The translations under genes and the position numbers were made by a program. DNA of 64,000 nt from Lentinus brumalis. Its lineage: Eukaryota; Basidiomycota; Agaricomycetes; Polyporales; Polyporaceae. The DNA lies in the NCBI GenBank assembly GCA_001792895.1, contig MARA01000007.1, positions 1,426,001-1,490,000 on the forward strand, read 5' to 3'. Under the pieces are notes generated by a model. That model saw nothing but the letters and a program-made list of their open reading frames with translations, searched no databases and was not told where the DNA came from. Shown in pieces: positions 33,703-45,721 of this stretch (its first letter is position 1; each line of letters starts with the position of its first letter).

Positions 33703-36700
33703 ATGACCGAACGGCGACAGGACAATAGTCCGACGACCCCCGCACCTGTAACTTATTTCCGCTCTCCGTTGCTGACCCTTGTAGCCTCGATTGAACATAA
33801 CGACGTCCCGGTTCCTGACATCCTGGATGCGTATAGCATTCTCACCCTCCGCATGCAATCCCTGGCCACTTCGTTAGAGCTAAACGCCTCCAACCTCCCT
33901 GCCCTGGGGTACATCGCTCAATCATCAGAGCCGCTCGCGCGCCGTCTACAGCATGATATACGTCGTGCTCTGGACGATCCGTTTACTCTATCTCCAGCCA
34001 CATCCCCCATGATTGCCCATGGCTCTATGGCGCCGCTACCCACCGACTTGCAACGTGACGCTGTACATGCGGCACGCGACGCTTCTCTCATGACCCAATA
34101 CGCACTGTGCATAGTCGCAACCGTATTTCGATTTCCACGGCTAGGTTCGCTTTTTTCTGGTGAGCACTAAGCGTACCCTCGATATATGCGCCTCCTTACC
34201 TGGCTTGTGATAGATACCGCCTTGCGACGACTCCTAGATGACGTTCTCGTTGTCGCTAGGTCATACGATCTACCTTGCATCGACAGCGAGAAGGTGTGTG
34301 CCATGGCAATCTCCGCCTTCTCCGTACTTCAGTTGCCTCCTGCCGTTCTGGAGCATTCCCGTGAAGCCCTTGTTGGCTGGGTGAAGGAGTTGGCAGAGTG
34401 CATGTCACCGAGTACTGATAGCTCCAAGGTGCGTCCCTAGCTCTTCGGATGTACGCCCGTATTGACACTCCAGTAGGTTATCCACCATTTGTTTTCGACC
34501 TACCCTACCGTGCTTGTGCCAAGTATGGGTCAAGTCCTGCCGGCTATATTGGCTGGTATCGTCTCGACAAATATGCGCGACCGCGTAGATGCTACCGTAG
34601 CTCTCTCCGGCTGTGCACTGGCCTTTCTCTCCGCTGGTACCTGTGCCAAAGTTCTTTCCGGTGACATCGCCAAGCAAGTTCGGCATTTGCTTATGCGCCC
34701 TCTTCCCGGGGCTGGCGCTACCGTAGACTCCAAGACAAACACCCTGCTGTCACATCTGATTGATCGCGCGACCATGGAGGACACAACGGAGAGCCAGAAC
34801 GTTGGTTTTCGTTGGGCGGTTACCGTGGTGTGTAGCCTCATCTGTCTTACCGGTCACCGTGTCTTCTCTGGCACGAGAGCGTGCGGGCTGGTTCTCCACA
34901 CCGCCACACGAGTCTACCGCCGAAAACCCAAGGGCTGGCAAGAGCTTTTGGCGTGCCTATGGCGATGTCTAGTCTGGGCGTTCTCTCAAATCCCGTTCGA
35001 TGGTACGGGAACGTCCGTGGACGACCCTCGATCTGGCCCTCTCATGATCGTTAGCCAAGAGGTCAGGTTCGGCGCCGGTCATTGCTTGATCGCAAGCCTT
35101 CTATATCATCCGCCGGGACATCCGCGTAGTGCCGAGGCGTCCAGCGTTGACGTCAAAAGGGCGGTTTCTGTGCTCAAGGACATGGTGGCCAGTCATGATG
35201 ACCGTGCCCATCGAGATGGCGTATGGGTTCTCACCAAGATGGTCGGCAGCATCGGATCTGGAGACCTCCCCCAAGACACCTCAGGCGCACCCGCCTGGGT
35301 CCCGGACGATCTCATTGTGAAGTCCATGTTTGCCCGCCAGATGGCTACTGTTGACGCCGCTTCGTTCGCGTCTGCAATCAGGAAGGTAACCTCGAATCCG
35401 CCGGAGGTCAGGTTGCTAGAAGAGGCAGAGATGCAGCGGGTATGGGACGAACTCCGAGACGCTTGGGTGGTGTGTGTTCGCAGAGAATTGCAGAGCAACA
35501 GTTTCAATTTTCTCTCCGTGTGTAAAGTTCTTCTCCTCTATCACATTCACCGGCTGATCGTATTGATCTCTATCAGGACGAGCTCATAACGATATGGCAG
35601 GCCCTTCTGCTCGTGCGGACTCAGCTGACACAAGAGCGAGAGCATCTCACAGCCACAGAAGAATTCACGGACAACGCAGTGGCCACCATAGGAGAGTTCC
35701 TCGACTGGTCACTTCAGGAGTCCACGACATTGTCTCCTCTGACCGCAACCACCGCTCAGACCCGTGCTCTCTCGCTATGCATGCAGCTGTGGGCAGTCAT
35801 TCGCAACGTGTTCTCGGAGGCATGGCTTTCGCAAGCCGCGAACACTCTGCTCACTCGCGTTCTGCAACGCACCTTCGACACCTCCTCGGAAGATGTGCAG
35901 ACGGCGTGGAGTTGTCTATGCGCCGCCCTCATATCAGCGAGTTCTCCCAGCCTTGTGGCTCGTCTGGTGACGGATGACGAAGAACATCGAACGCTGGACC
36001 TCCGACGAGAGCTGTGGAACCTCGCAGCGAAGTCCTGGTCTTCGATGGAACCGCAACCGAGTGGGGAAGACTCCGTTGAGTTCCTCTGCATCCCAGTTGG
36101 GTGAGCGATGTCGCTTTATCACTACATGCATGACAGAACTGACCACGACGACAGAGTTTGGTCTCTGTCCGAGCAAGAGATGACAACGTGGGATGATATT
36201 CTGGACCACGCGATCGCTCAAGCTTCCAGACCGGCTGGATCAGCTGCGACGGCCTTCCACTCCCTCATACAGCGTGTGCTCGGAGGAGCAGGAAGCAACA
36301 GGTGAGAAAAGTTCTGTCTCTATGAGCATTAGAGGTACTGACCCTTTGACCGTCAGTCTCACTAGGGTGTCGTGGTTCATCGTTCGTGTCCTGTCTCGCT
36401 GGCAAGCGGCCAGCGAATTCGCGCCCACACTGTTGGCATCGGTCGCCGACTTCCTCGTCGAGCTCTATCCAGACTCGGATGATGATGAGAAGCTCGACAC
36501 AACGGAGAACCTTGACACAGCGCTGCCAGTCATACAGCACATATGGAAGATCATCCAGGAATGTCCTCCCACTCATATTCTATCGCTCCTTTCACCCCTC
36601 GCCGACGGCTTGGCCGTCTGGATCGGTGACGAACACGAATATGTACCCGTGCAGGTGTACAATAACATTGTGAGTCTTCATGGCCGCTGAACGTCCATTG

Positions 36701-38328
36701 ACGCCACTTACATTCGTTGCAGATTGTCTCTCTTTATTGCGACGCTCTGATCGCGCTCCGACATATACCCATCCATTCTGATACCCTCTATGTGCTGGCA
36801 CGCTTCCTTTCTTCCACATTTGGCCGGATCGTATCGCCCGGGAACGGACCTGTCGCCTTCCACGAGTTCTGGAAGGAGGTCCAGCCTTCGCTCAAGCATC
36901 TTGACGGTGGGTATCCCGAGGAGCTGAAGACTGCACTCTGCGCCTGCCATGAAGCTTTCGGGATGAGTCTCCCGTCCGGCGTGTCGATCGAGACGGAGTC
37001 ACAGACAGACTCGCAGGCCGCCCGGAATACGCTCCTGGTACGTACCTTCATCGTCCTAGCGAAATCGGCGGCTCAATCTCACACACGAGCAGTCGTCCCC
37101 CGGTTTTTTCGGAACTCCCCCAAAACATGTCGAGATCCCTGTCGCGGGAGTGGACACCCTTACGCGGTCATCACAGCCGTTCATTCGCAGTCATGCGCTG
37201 TCTACAGGGAGTTCGTCGCCGTCCAGGCAGCCACACGCGTCTAGGCTTCCCACCGCATCCAAGTCTCATTCGCGCCTTTCTCATGGGCTCGCGGACCCCG
37301 TCTCTCCCACACCCGCACGGCGGAATAATGACGCCAGTCGCATCTCGGACTACCTGCCAAGTTCGCCGACAGACGCAATGCGAGCAAGACGGTTCGCAGC
37401 GGGACCGTCCAGCCGCGTCTCGCACGAACGGCCTTCGAGGACGCCTGATAGGCCGTTGAAGCGTCGGAAATTATCGCCCACAGTCACGCCTAATGCCACG
37501 CCTGACTCATCCGTTCGACGCAGCTCCCCGCTTGTAACATCGTCTCCTGAGGACCGCCGCGAATCCCAGCGTTCTTCGGCAATACCCAAGCCGACCAGGT
37601 GGGAGTTCGCCAGCGTCGAAGTGCAGAGCAGCATAGGCAGCAGACGGCGGGCATCCACCACTAGCTCGTATACGCCCCAGGCTTCTCCGTCCAAGTACAA
37701 GCTGCAGGAAGAGCAGTTGTTGAGTCCCGAGGTGCCATCTCCAGCGACCGCGTCTCGAGCATATGCAAGAGCACCTGCAGTGGACGACGACGACGATTAC
37801 GATGCGTGGGAGGTGCCGATGGCCACTGACGATGATGTCGTTCCAGACAGCCAGCCCGAAGACGAAAAAGGCGACGAAGACTCGCTCGTTCCGAGCTTCA
37901 TGAAGGCGCCTCTGGACGCCACGCAACGTGCAAACGACACTGTGGACGCAGATGATGACTTCGACGACTTCGAAGCCCCGACGAGGAAAGCGATTGGGGG
38001 ACGTTCTGAGAGAAGATCGCCCCTGCGAATGCAGACAGCTCCAGCCAGTTTCAATCATGACCCAGACTCCATCTCTGAGGAAGCTCGCGTGCCTATGCGC
38101 CGCGCGCGCACGGAGAGCGTACTCCAGCTTGAAGAGCTACGCGACATATGCGAGGCTCTTGAAGAGGGCGGCTCGCAGCTCGATGTGGACCAGATGCTTA
38201 CTGCGACAAGGTATACCAGCCGGATGGGGGCAATCTTGAGCGAAAAGTTATCCAAGAAACTGAGCGGGGGAGGGTCGCCCACAGGCTCGGCGCGCAGCCA
38301 TGGCCATAGCACGCGGTCGAAGAAATGA
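33703..38328 (+). CDS. Rif1-like helical-repeat protein
   Basis: Eight exons (33703-34159, 34214-34428, 34477-35517, 35577-36100, 36155-36301, 36357-36669, 36723-37037, 37093-38328) keep frame and give about 1415 residues, close to yeast-type Rif1. The N-terminus has the Rif1_N-like pattern YFRSPLLTLVASIEHNDVP, then DILDAYSILTLRMQSL and LARRLQHDIRRALDDP. About 900 residues of HEAT-like helices follow. The last 430 residues are Ser/Pro/Arg-rich and acidic, presumably disordered, and end in a predicted helix (LRDICEALEEGGSQLDVDQM). A TRVSW sequence in exon 6 resembles a PP1-docking RVxF/W motif. Rif1 restrains origin firing through PP1 and limits telomere length and end resection. The family call rests on N-terminal pattern, size and architecture, so another HEAT-repeat nuclear protein remains possible. 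Confidence 0.6.
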
Positions 38329-38990
38329 CCAGTGATGTTTGATGTTTTTCGTTGTTCGTTGTAATGGTACAGTGACTTGCATCGCTGTAAAAACATCTGT
38401 GTCGATGGTGATGGTGTTGTCGGGACACTGAACTGGGTTGTGATAAACGAAGTAGGCGTGCCAGCAACGGATCGAGATGCATGCTATCATCCTTCGAATT
38501 AGCGGTATGTCATTCTTTCTTGTGGACGTGTCTTCCCCTTAATGAATGTGTCTGCGTGGACCTTGAGCTTGAGATGGCTTCGGGATCACATGGCGAAGTC
38601 GGACAGTATCAGGGCATATAGGACCGTGGTCAGCCCCCGCGGGATGTCGTTGGGATGATCGCTGAGTGGGATGGGAGACGAGGATACGTGGGGGTAGTCG
38701 GGATACTTCGCGTAGGGCAGGGTCGGGCGAGCAGCGCGCCCGAAAGCCGAGAGCTGGCAAGAGATGAAAGATTCCTTCGCATGGACGGATTCGGTGACCT
38801 GCCTTCAACCTGCCTTAGCCAAGCCTTAGCATCAGGATCGCCTCCCAACAGGCGCTCGAACTAGCTCCAACGATTAGCTAGCTGGTCGTGCCTGGTCGTG
38901 CTCGTCCGCCTCCTTGTCGCTCTTACATCCTTCCTACATCTAATTCAAGGCTTCCCTCTTGACTCGCCTTGCCAAGCCTCCGTTTTTGCC
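38329..38990. other. Intergenic, nothing recognised
   Basis: The 662 bp between two plus-strand genes hold the 3' region of the Rif1-like gene and the promoter of F-box gene 6, with a C/T-rich run at 38880-38990. Confidence 0.4.
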
Positions 38991-40970
38991 ATGCTCTCTC
39001 ATCCGGCGACTCTCCTGCGACTCCCTGCAGATGTCCTCCGGGACATATGCGACATTCTCATCGCCGACTACATCAAGTTCGACCGTGAGAGGCCCGGGCT
39101 CCATTCTGTGGTCTCCCTCGTCCGCGTGTGTCGCGCTGTACATGAGCCCGCTGCTGATGCTTTATGGTGCACGCTTCCGGGGCTTGTCCCCTTGGGTTAC
39201 ACGATGCCCCACGATCTCTGGTCGGTTACGGATGCCGACGGGACTACGGACCTCGGGAAGAGAACAGAGATGGTGAGTGATCAAGGATGTTCTCAAGTCT
39301 GGTGTTCTATCGAACGTTTTGAGGGCGAGCTGCCACTCTGACGCCTGTCGTCTCGTGCAATTTGTTCCAGCGACAGAGATCAGGTCCGTGGTTGGTAGCC
39401 CCCATTGGGTCTGAATAGAGTCTCGCAACCCGACTATACATTAGATTCCAGTATAGTTATGTAGTGCATTCATTCCAAGCTCACGTAAATTCACATACCC
39501 TGCAGAGTTCCTGACTATGCCCCTCAGATCTTCAATCGCCTTCTCGTAGAAGATGACTTTCGACGACTAAGTCACTACGCATCGCGCGTGCGACAAATTA
39601 TCAGGCCATGGGAATGCCATCACCTCCCCCACCGCATTCGGCGATGCAACGCATCCCCCAAGATGTTACTGGCACTGAGGATCTTCCTTGCCGGCAGGCC
39701 AATCCTTCCAAGTCTCTGTATGCTGGAGCTTGCCTCCACTGGGGTCCGGCGGAAACGTAGCTATCTGGATGCGTCCGCGACAATTCTGCTCGCCCCTTCA
39801 GTGAACGCGTTGCGCTTGATTCCAAGCAGTCAACGGGATTGGCAGGAGGAAGTTCTCTTTGATGTGCTCACACGGACGCGGCAAGTCACACCTCATCTGC
39901 AGTCATTGTATATCGACTATCTCGCCATGCCGCACGTTTTCCCTGAAGGCATACTATCCGCAGCAATTTGCTCCTTCCATCACCTCCAGTCCTTCTCCGC
40001 AGACAGCCTCGCGTTGTCGTCGTCCGCTCTCACCCACCTCGCTCGACTACCCGGCCTGCGCGTTTTACGTGCACTGTTGAGATCGGACCAAGTTGCCATT
40101 CTGCAGGAGGCTGCCACCATCAGCCCCCTTTTCCCGGCCTTGCAAGACATTGCACTCAAGGAGCGAAACGCTTTCGCCGATGCGTTGGCTTTGCTGAACT
40201 TGATCACCTCATCCGAGATCCGCTCCATAGACTTTGAGGTTGTGCAGCCGGACGATGACTTCGCACCTCTGACGAACCCTTATGCACCGGGAGCTGTCGA
40301 GATATTTCGCGCCATTGGCACACGGGAGCACAACGGTGCAGTGGCAATCATCCGCGTGTCCGCCGGGATGTGGCATTACCGACTCCCTGGCAATATTACC
40401 GCCATCAACGAGGCCACTCTCAAACCCCTATATGCATTGCCGGCGCTGAGAGATCTTGTCGTTCATATCAATTGCGATTTCGACATCGAGGACGCCACGA
40501 TCTCGAGAATGGCTCGCAAATGGCCGCTATTGCGCCGGCTAGAGTTCGGATTCGACGAGCTCATTCGTAACTACCACGAGCCTACGGTCTCGTTATCCTG
40601 CATTGCCTCCCTTGCGGGCGCATGTCCCCATCTGGAAAGCCTTCGAATGGGGGTTGACACGAGCACAGTTGCCCACGCGCGTTCTCAGGACGTCCGACCC
40701 CCGGTTTCGGACAAATTGACAAGACTCGAGGTTGGGTGGTCGGTCATGGGCGACCCAGTCACTGTGGCGGGATTTCTCTCGGAGAGCTTCCCCCGTCTGC
40801 GCAAGGTGCATCATGCTTGGCTCACGGAGGAAGACTTCGGCATTGAGGTTCCTGAGGAGTATGAAATTCACGGAGAATTGTGGGGCCATGTCGATATCTT
40901 GCTTCACCAGTTCGCCAGTATCCGGGAGCAAGAGCGCAATTGGGCCAACTTGAAGGGACGGTCGCAATGA
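38991..40970 (+). CDS. F-box/LRR-like protein (F-box gene 6, divergent)
   Basis: Exons 38991-39272 and 39528-40970 join in phase 0 to about 574 residues. The F-box reads LLRLPADVLRDICDILI, then VVSLVRVCRAVHEPAADALW and LVPLGYTMP. The family intron is present (39273-39527, 255 nt), and exon 2 opens IFNRLLVEDDFRRLSHYASR. The LRR-like region includes LHLQSFSADSLALSSSALTH and ends at VDILLHQFASIREQERNW. It is the most divergent of the six and lies 14 kb from its nearest paralogue, inside the housekeeping block. The start is the ATG directly before LSHPATL; upstream in-frame codons are hydrophobic and Leu-rich but have no counterpart in the paralogues. Confidence 0.86.
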
Positions 40971-41417
40971 TGATGATCTCCCACTGTAGTATGTTGTGCG
41001 TGGAATTAGTGTACGAGTCGATACTGATGCTCATTCCCAAGTAGCAGGTAGTCGGAACCATCGTTACAGGCGACAGCCTGCTGTGATGACTTGTGAGCAA
41101 GACATCATTCAAGTCATGTTGGAAAACACCGTTATGACTATTAGCATGGATAGGAGGCTACTGTTCAACGATTACGCTCTCCATAAAGCAGTCTTTTTCG
41201 CGCTTCAGGAATATGTATAGATCATCTGCGGGTGGATTCTCTGGACAGTCGACGTTCGGTAGCCTCGTGGTCACTTCCATATCCGGCGGTACCTCATGTA
41301 CTCGTACATCAGCGTCTGTTTGGGAGAATTGCAGCGAAGCCTCTTCACCACTTTCGACGCCCTGTCGGCTCTACATACCTGGGCTCTACCCTTCTCGTTC
41401 TCGCTGGAAGAATCGCT
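40971..41417. other. Intergenic, nothing recognised
   Basis: The 447 bp between two plus-strand genes are AT-richer at 40980-41230. This is the promoter side of the Nop12-like gene. Confidence 0.4.
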
Positions 41418-43521
41418 ATGAGCTTATCGTCTTTTCTCCTGCCTGGCGCCACCAACAAGGCGAAGGCCATCGACAAGGGCTTAGACGACCTCTTCCGTGC
41501 GGCTGCTCCCGTGAGTCCTCCCGAGTATCCAGTGTGCGGACATCTGTAACAAGACTATTAGGCACCGGCACCTACTCCTGCAGTTGCTGCGACGCAAGGC
41601 ACTTCATCCTTGCCCTCTGAGAAGAAGCGCAAAGCCACCCACGAAACACCGAGCGAGGGGAAGGTGAAACGTTCGAAGGTTGCTCCTGCAGGTGCGTTAG
41701 CTTGAGCCGTACAGTCCCTATTCGTATTGAGTGGTACGTCTTTAGCTACCCCTTCATCCTCAAAAAGTACCGTGAAGGTTACCAAGCAAAAGGACCGATC
41801 AAAAGACAAGGTGGAGGACAGTGACGAGGAGAGTGAAGAAGAGACTCGTGTCCAGCAAGGCGTCGCATTCGAGGAGAGTGAGAGCGACTCCGGCGAGGAA
41901 GGAGATCCTTCAAAACTCGTCCATGAGTCCTTGTTGAAGGGCAAAACGAAGACACAGCCGCGGCAGGGGAAGGCAAAGTACGTCCCGTCTGAAGAGACAT
42001 CCGCCCAGCGCGACGCGCGGACTGTATTTGTTGGCAACGTGGCTGTAGAGGTCGCCAAGTCGCGAGTACGTGCCCTCCATACTGTCCATCCTGGCGCGCT
42101 GTTCATATGGCGTATGTCTACAGCCTAGCCAGAAGCAATTCAAGCGACACATTCTCTCCTTCGTCCCCTCTGCCAAAATCGAATCCGTCCGCTTCCGTTC
42201 CGTCGCATTCAAGAAGCCCACAGCCGAACTGCCCTCAGAGGACGGCAAGACCAAACCCAAGCCCAAAACGCGCGAACACGACCGCGACCGCGCGGCTTTA
42301 TGGCGCGGGGAAGATAAAGACGAAGTCGAGGCAGCGTCGGCCAAGCGCTTCCTCGACACGAAGGAGAAGAAGCGTATCGCGTTCATCAAGCACGAGATAC
42401 ACGAACACGTCGACGCAGTCAACGCGTATGTCGTCTTTGCGCATCCTCCATCTGCAGAGTCGCTTGCGGCAAGACCGGCCAACCTCCCTCCCCCTCCCCC
42501 TGTCATGGACCCGTACGAAGCAGCCCAACAGTGTGCAGAGAAGTGCGACGGGAGCGTGTTCCTGGGACGAACATTGCGAGTCGATGTGGTGAAGAAGGGC
42601 GCTGCACCCGGGGCCGAAGGAGACGGCGCACCTGCGGCAAGAAGAGAATCTGCGATGGCGGGAGACCCGAAGGCTACAGTGTTCGTGGGCAGCCTGGACT
42701 TTGCGAGTAAGGAAGAGGACCTGCGGGCTTTCTTCGAGGCATTGATATGTGCGGAGCGTGGCAAGCCTGAGGAGACGGCCGGGAGCGATGACGAAGAGAG
42801 CGAGGAAGAGGACGAGGATGAGGACGAGAAAGCAAAGGATGGGGAGAAGAAGCCTCGGACATGGGTGAAACGCGTGCGTATCATCCGTGACAGAGATACG
42901 CAGTTGGGGAAGGGCTTTGCGTACGTGCAGTTCGTGGTAAGTCTCTCACATCGGTGCTTGGGCTCTCCGTCCCTCAAATCATCCTGTCCACAGGACCGCG
43001 AATGCGTCGATGAGATCCTCGCATTGGACGAGTCAAAGCTCAAGTTCGCGAAACGCAAGCTCCGTGTGCAGCGCTGCAAGACCCTTCCAGGCGGCCCCAA
43101 GCTTCGCGCCTCCAAACCCACTCGCGCGCCCTCATCGTCCGCCCCATCTGCTGCCCAGGGCAGGTCTCATGCCGGCCCCTCCAACTCAAGATCAATGCCT
43201 GCGCACCGGCTCGTCCCTGCGACCAAGCACACTCCGAAAGGCAACCCCGAACTGGGCGCGAAGCTCGCGCACCTGCCGAAGGAGGAGCGCAAGAAGGTCA
43301 AGGCGTCGGACCCGGAGCGCGTCGCGCGCCGGCTCGCGAAAAAACAGGCGGCTGCGCTCGCACTCAAGGGCGTCAAGGCGAAGGTGGACAGGGAGCGTGT
43401 GCGGAAGCGGCCCAACGAGAAGAAGGCTGCGCGCGCAGGGGCTGGAGGGAAGGAGAGCACGAAGCCGAAGAAGAGGGTGAGGAGCGGGAAGGCGTTGGCG
43501 AAGATGAATACGAAGAAGTGA
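41418..43521 (+). CDS. Nucleolar RNA-binding protein, Nop12-like
   Basis: Exons 41418-41510, 41562-41691, 41746-42065, 42124-42936 and 42994-43521 give about 627 residues. A charged N-terminus (DSDEESEEETRVQQG) leads to RRM1, with RNP2 TVFVGNVAVEV and KIESVRFRSVAF. RRM1 carries the long insertion typical of Nop12 (RFLDTKEKKRIAFIKHEI, then NAYVVFAHP). RRM2 has ATVFVGSLDFASKEEDLRAF, an acidic insertion of E/D runs, and RNP1 LGKGFAYVQF. The last 150 residues are Lys/Arg-rich, a nucleolar-type tail. In yeast Nop12 acts in 5.8S rRNA folding and 60S subunit assembly. The start was chosen at MSLSSFLLPG, the usual kind of opening for this family. Confidence 0.88.
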
Positions 43522-43708
43522 GGTGTCCTGTGTGTGTATCTACTTCACGGCTTTGGTCAATCCCTTGTGTTCTGTGTTCGTGCTCGAATGTGATCTTCCG
43601 CGATTATGGATTGTGCTAATGATACAACAAGTGAGGTATGCAAAGCGATAGAGTATATGACAAGGGAATGATAGATAGCTATACGACTGTGGAGAGAACT
43701 GGCAGCAG

Positions 43709-45362
43709 CTACTTCTTCTTCGTCTTCTTGCTGCCCCAGCATCCTTTTTGTCGTCCGCCTGTACAAGAATTGTAAGCGTGGGCTACAGGGACTCTGGATA
43801 CACACATACCTTCCGCTTTGTACCCTTGCCTTTCCCCTTCTCTTCAGCCTTGTCCTTCTTGGCCGGAGACGTCTTTGGTTTCGCCGTTGCTGTGAAAAAG
43901 CCGTCGAGTCGGCCCTGCTGCTTTGCGTTGAGAAATTTGGTGAGCTTCTCCGCTCCTTTCCGGACACGCTCCTCGCTATGCTACATGTGAGCGAGCATAA
44001 ACGGTGATGTAGGGACTTGGACGCACTTGAAGCCCTTTTCCCTCACGAGGAAGTCTACAAGGCCGTCGATATCAGGGCTCTTCCATTCGAGTTCGAGCTC
44101 GTTGGCTGGAGTAACGTCTGGCTTCTTGAACAACTCCTTAGCAGCTTCATAAGGCCAATCTTCCGGTATCTGCACGCCGCCCTTCCTCTTCTTGCCTTCA
44201 TCCGCAGCCTCCTCCTTCTCTGCAACCCTGCCAAAGCGCGTCAGCCATCACGAGACAGAACCAGAACTATGACTAACTCACTTCTCTCTCAGATGCTTCA
44301 GGACCTCCGCAAGCGTTCCATGCTCCCTGATCAGCTTGAGTGCGGTCTTCGGGCCTATCCCCTTGATGGGCTCGAGGTAGTCGCACCCCAAGAGAATGCA
44401 CAGGTCGATGAACTGTGACATGTCCATTTCCAGACCCTCTAATGCCTTCTCGAGGTTGATTGCGCTTATGGGCGTTTTGCGTGCCTCGGAGAAGGTGAGG
44501 TGGCGGAGGAGTATAGGTGCCCCGAAGGTGAGTGTGTCCATGTCCTCTGAACCCGCAGCGTAAACCTTGCCGCCGCGCGCAAGCTCAGCACACTGAGCTT
44601 CAGCTTCAGACGGGGCCTGGGGTAGCGGATCAGGGCGACGCCGATTGAAGGGGCAGCAGTGATGGGGAAACGTACGACGACGAAGGGGATGCCCATCAAA
44701 CCTAGCAACTTCCTGCACTCCTCATTATGTTCGCGCGTGACTTTGACTGTCCGACGAGAGAAACGGTCCATGTCCTCGGTAGTACCTATGGATGGTACGT
44801 TTGCATGAGTCTCGTACTGCTGTTGCGGGTTGTTGATAACGTACCTGTCTCCTTCGCCTCTTCGCCCTCTTCTTTCGCTTCTTCTCTCTTCTCAAATCGT
44901 TTCGAGAGCTGTCCAAGGAATGAGATTGATGTTAGGGGAGGGAATGGATGGCACGTACCACGCCGGACTTCAGCTCTGGTGGCTTGCCATCAAACACGTA
45001 CGCTGGCTTGATGCCATTCTCAACCATGCGTATGGTTCGGTAGAAGAAACCCATCAAGTGACTTGAGCACAGTAAGCCGACCTAGCATACACGCTGAGGG
45101 CGATGCGCATGTTGAACATACCTAGTCGTCTCTCCAGCATCGTTCGTCAAGAGCTCTCCATCCTTTTGACGCACTGCAATGAGGAACTGATATATCGACA
45201 TAGACGCGTCGATAGCAACTTTCCGCCCGAAGAGTGTCTTAATCTCATGTTCCTATCGCCACGGAGGATTAGCATGGCTCGAGTTGCGATACTGGCTGTG
45301 CTAACGTGGAATGCCTTTGGAGCATGCTCTGCCAAGAGGGCAGTGAGACCTTTGATGCCCAT
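43709..45362 (-). CDS. FEN1: Flap endonuclease 1
   Basis: Structure-specific 5' nuclease that removes RNA-DNA flaps in Okazaki-fragment maturation and long-patch base excision repair. Minus-strand exons are 45306-45362, 45122-45252, 44959-45061, 44845-44908, 44676-44785, 44282-44616, 44027-44227 and 43810-43975, plus a terminal exon, for about 394 residues. It opens with [18 protein letters not shown]. Catalytic acidic residues are visible: Asp34 in AIDAS, Asp87 in YVFDGKPP, the two Glu of APSEAEAQ (159 and 161), two Asp in [11 protein letters not shown], and Asp in [16 protein letters not shown] (helix-hairpin-helix). A PCNA-binding PIP box QGRLDGFF lies near the end, before a Lys-rich tail. 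The last exon is uncertain: 43709-43726 (ending KTKKK) is the in-phase solution, with a weak CAAG acceptor. The two ACGCGT sites upstream suggest G1/S control. Confidence 0.96.
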
Positions 45363-45721
45363 CGCAGCAAATGGATAGTGGGTGTATGTTTCGCAGAGGC
45401 GAGCCGGTGGAAGGGAGTGCACGACGAGCAGACGGAAGAGGCGGCGGACAAGGCGGGATGGCTGCACCAGGCGTGACGGAGACGCGTCCGAGATGCGTTA
45501 CCTAACGCGTTAGTCACGTAACGCACCTCAAGACGCCCGTAATTCTCGCCGGCGCTTCGCAAGCGCTTCGTGCTTCATGAGTCCTTCGAACACAATGCAA
45601 CATCTCTTCTTACCTCCCCTTCACCCGACAACCATGTATGTATGGTTGCACATGAGCTCGTTGGCGTAGAACTCCCTTCCGCTGGCAAGCCAGATATGCA
45701 AGACGAAAACATCATGGACGG
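45363..45721. promoter_or_regulatory. FEN1/YEATS divergent promoter with two MluI cell-cycle boxes
   Basis: The 359-bp gap between the two start codons contains ACGCGT at 45482-45487 and 45505-45510. The second sits inside a partly palindromic context (TAACGCGTTA). In yeasts ACGCGT is the MCB site bound by MBF, and RAD27 (FEN1) is a known MBF-type G1/S gene. The sites lie 120-150 bp from the FEN1 ATG, a plausible distance. Function here is an inference. Confidence 0.6.
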
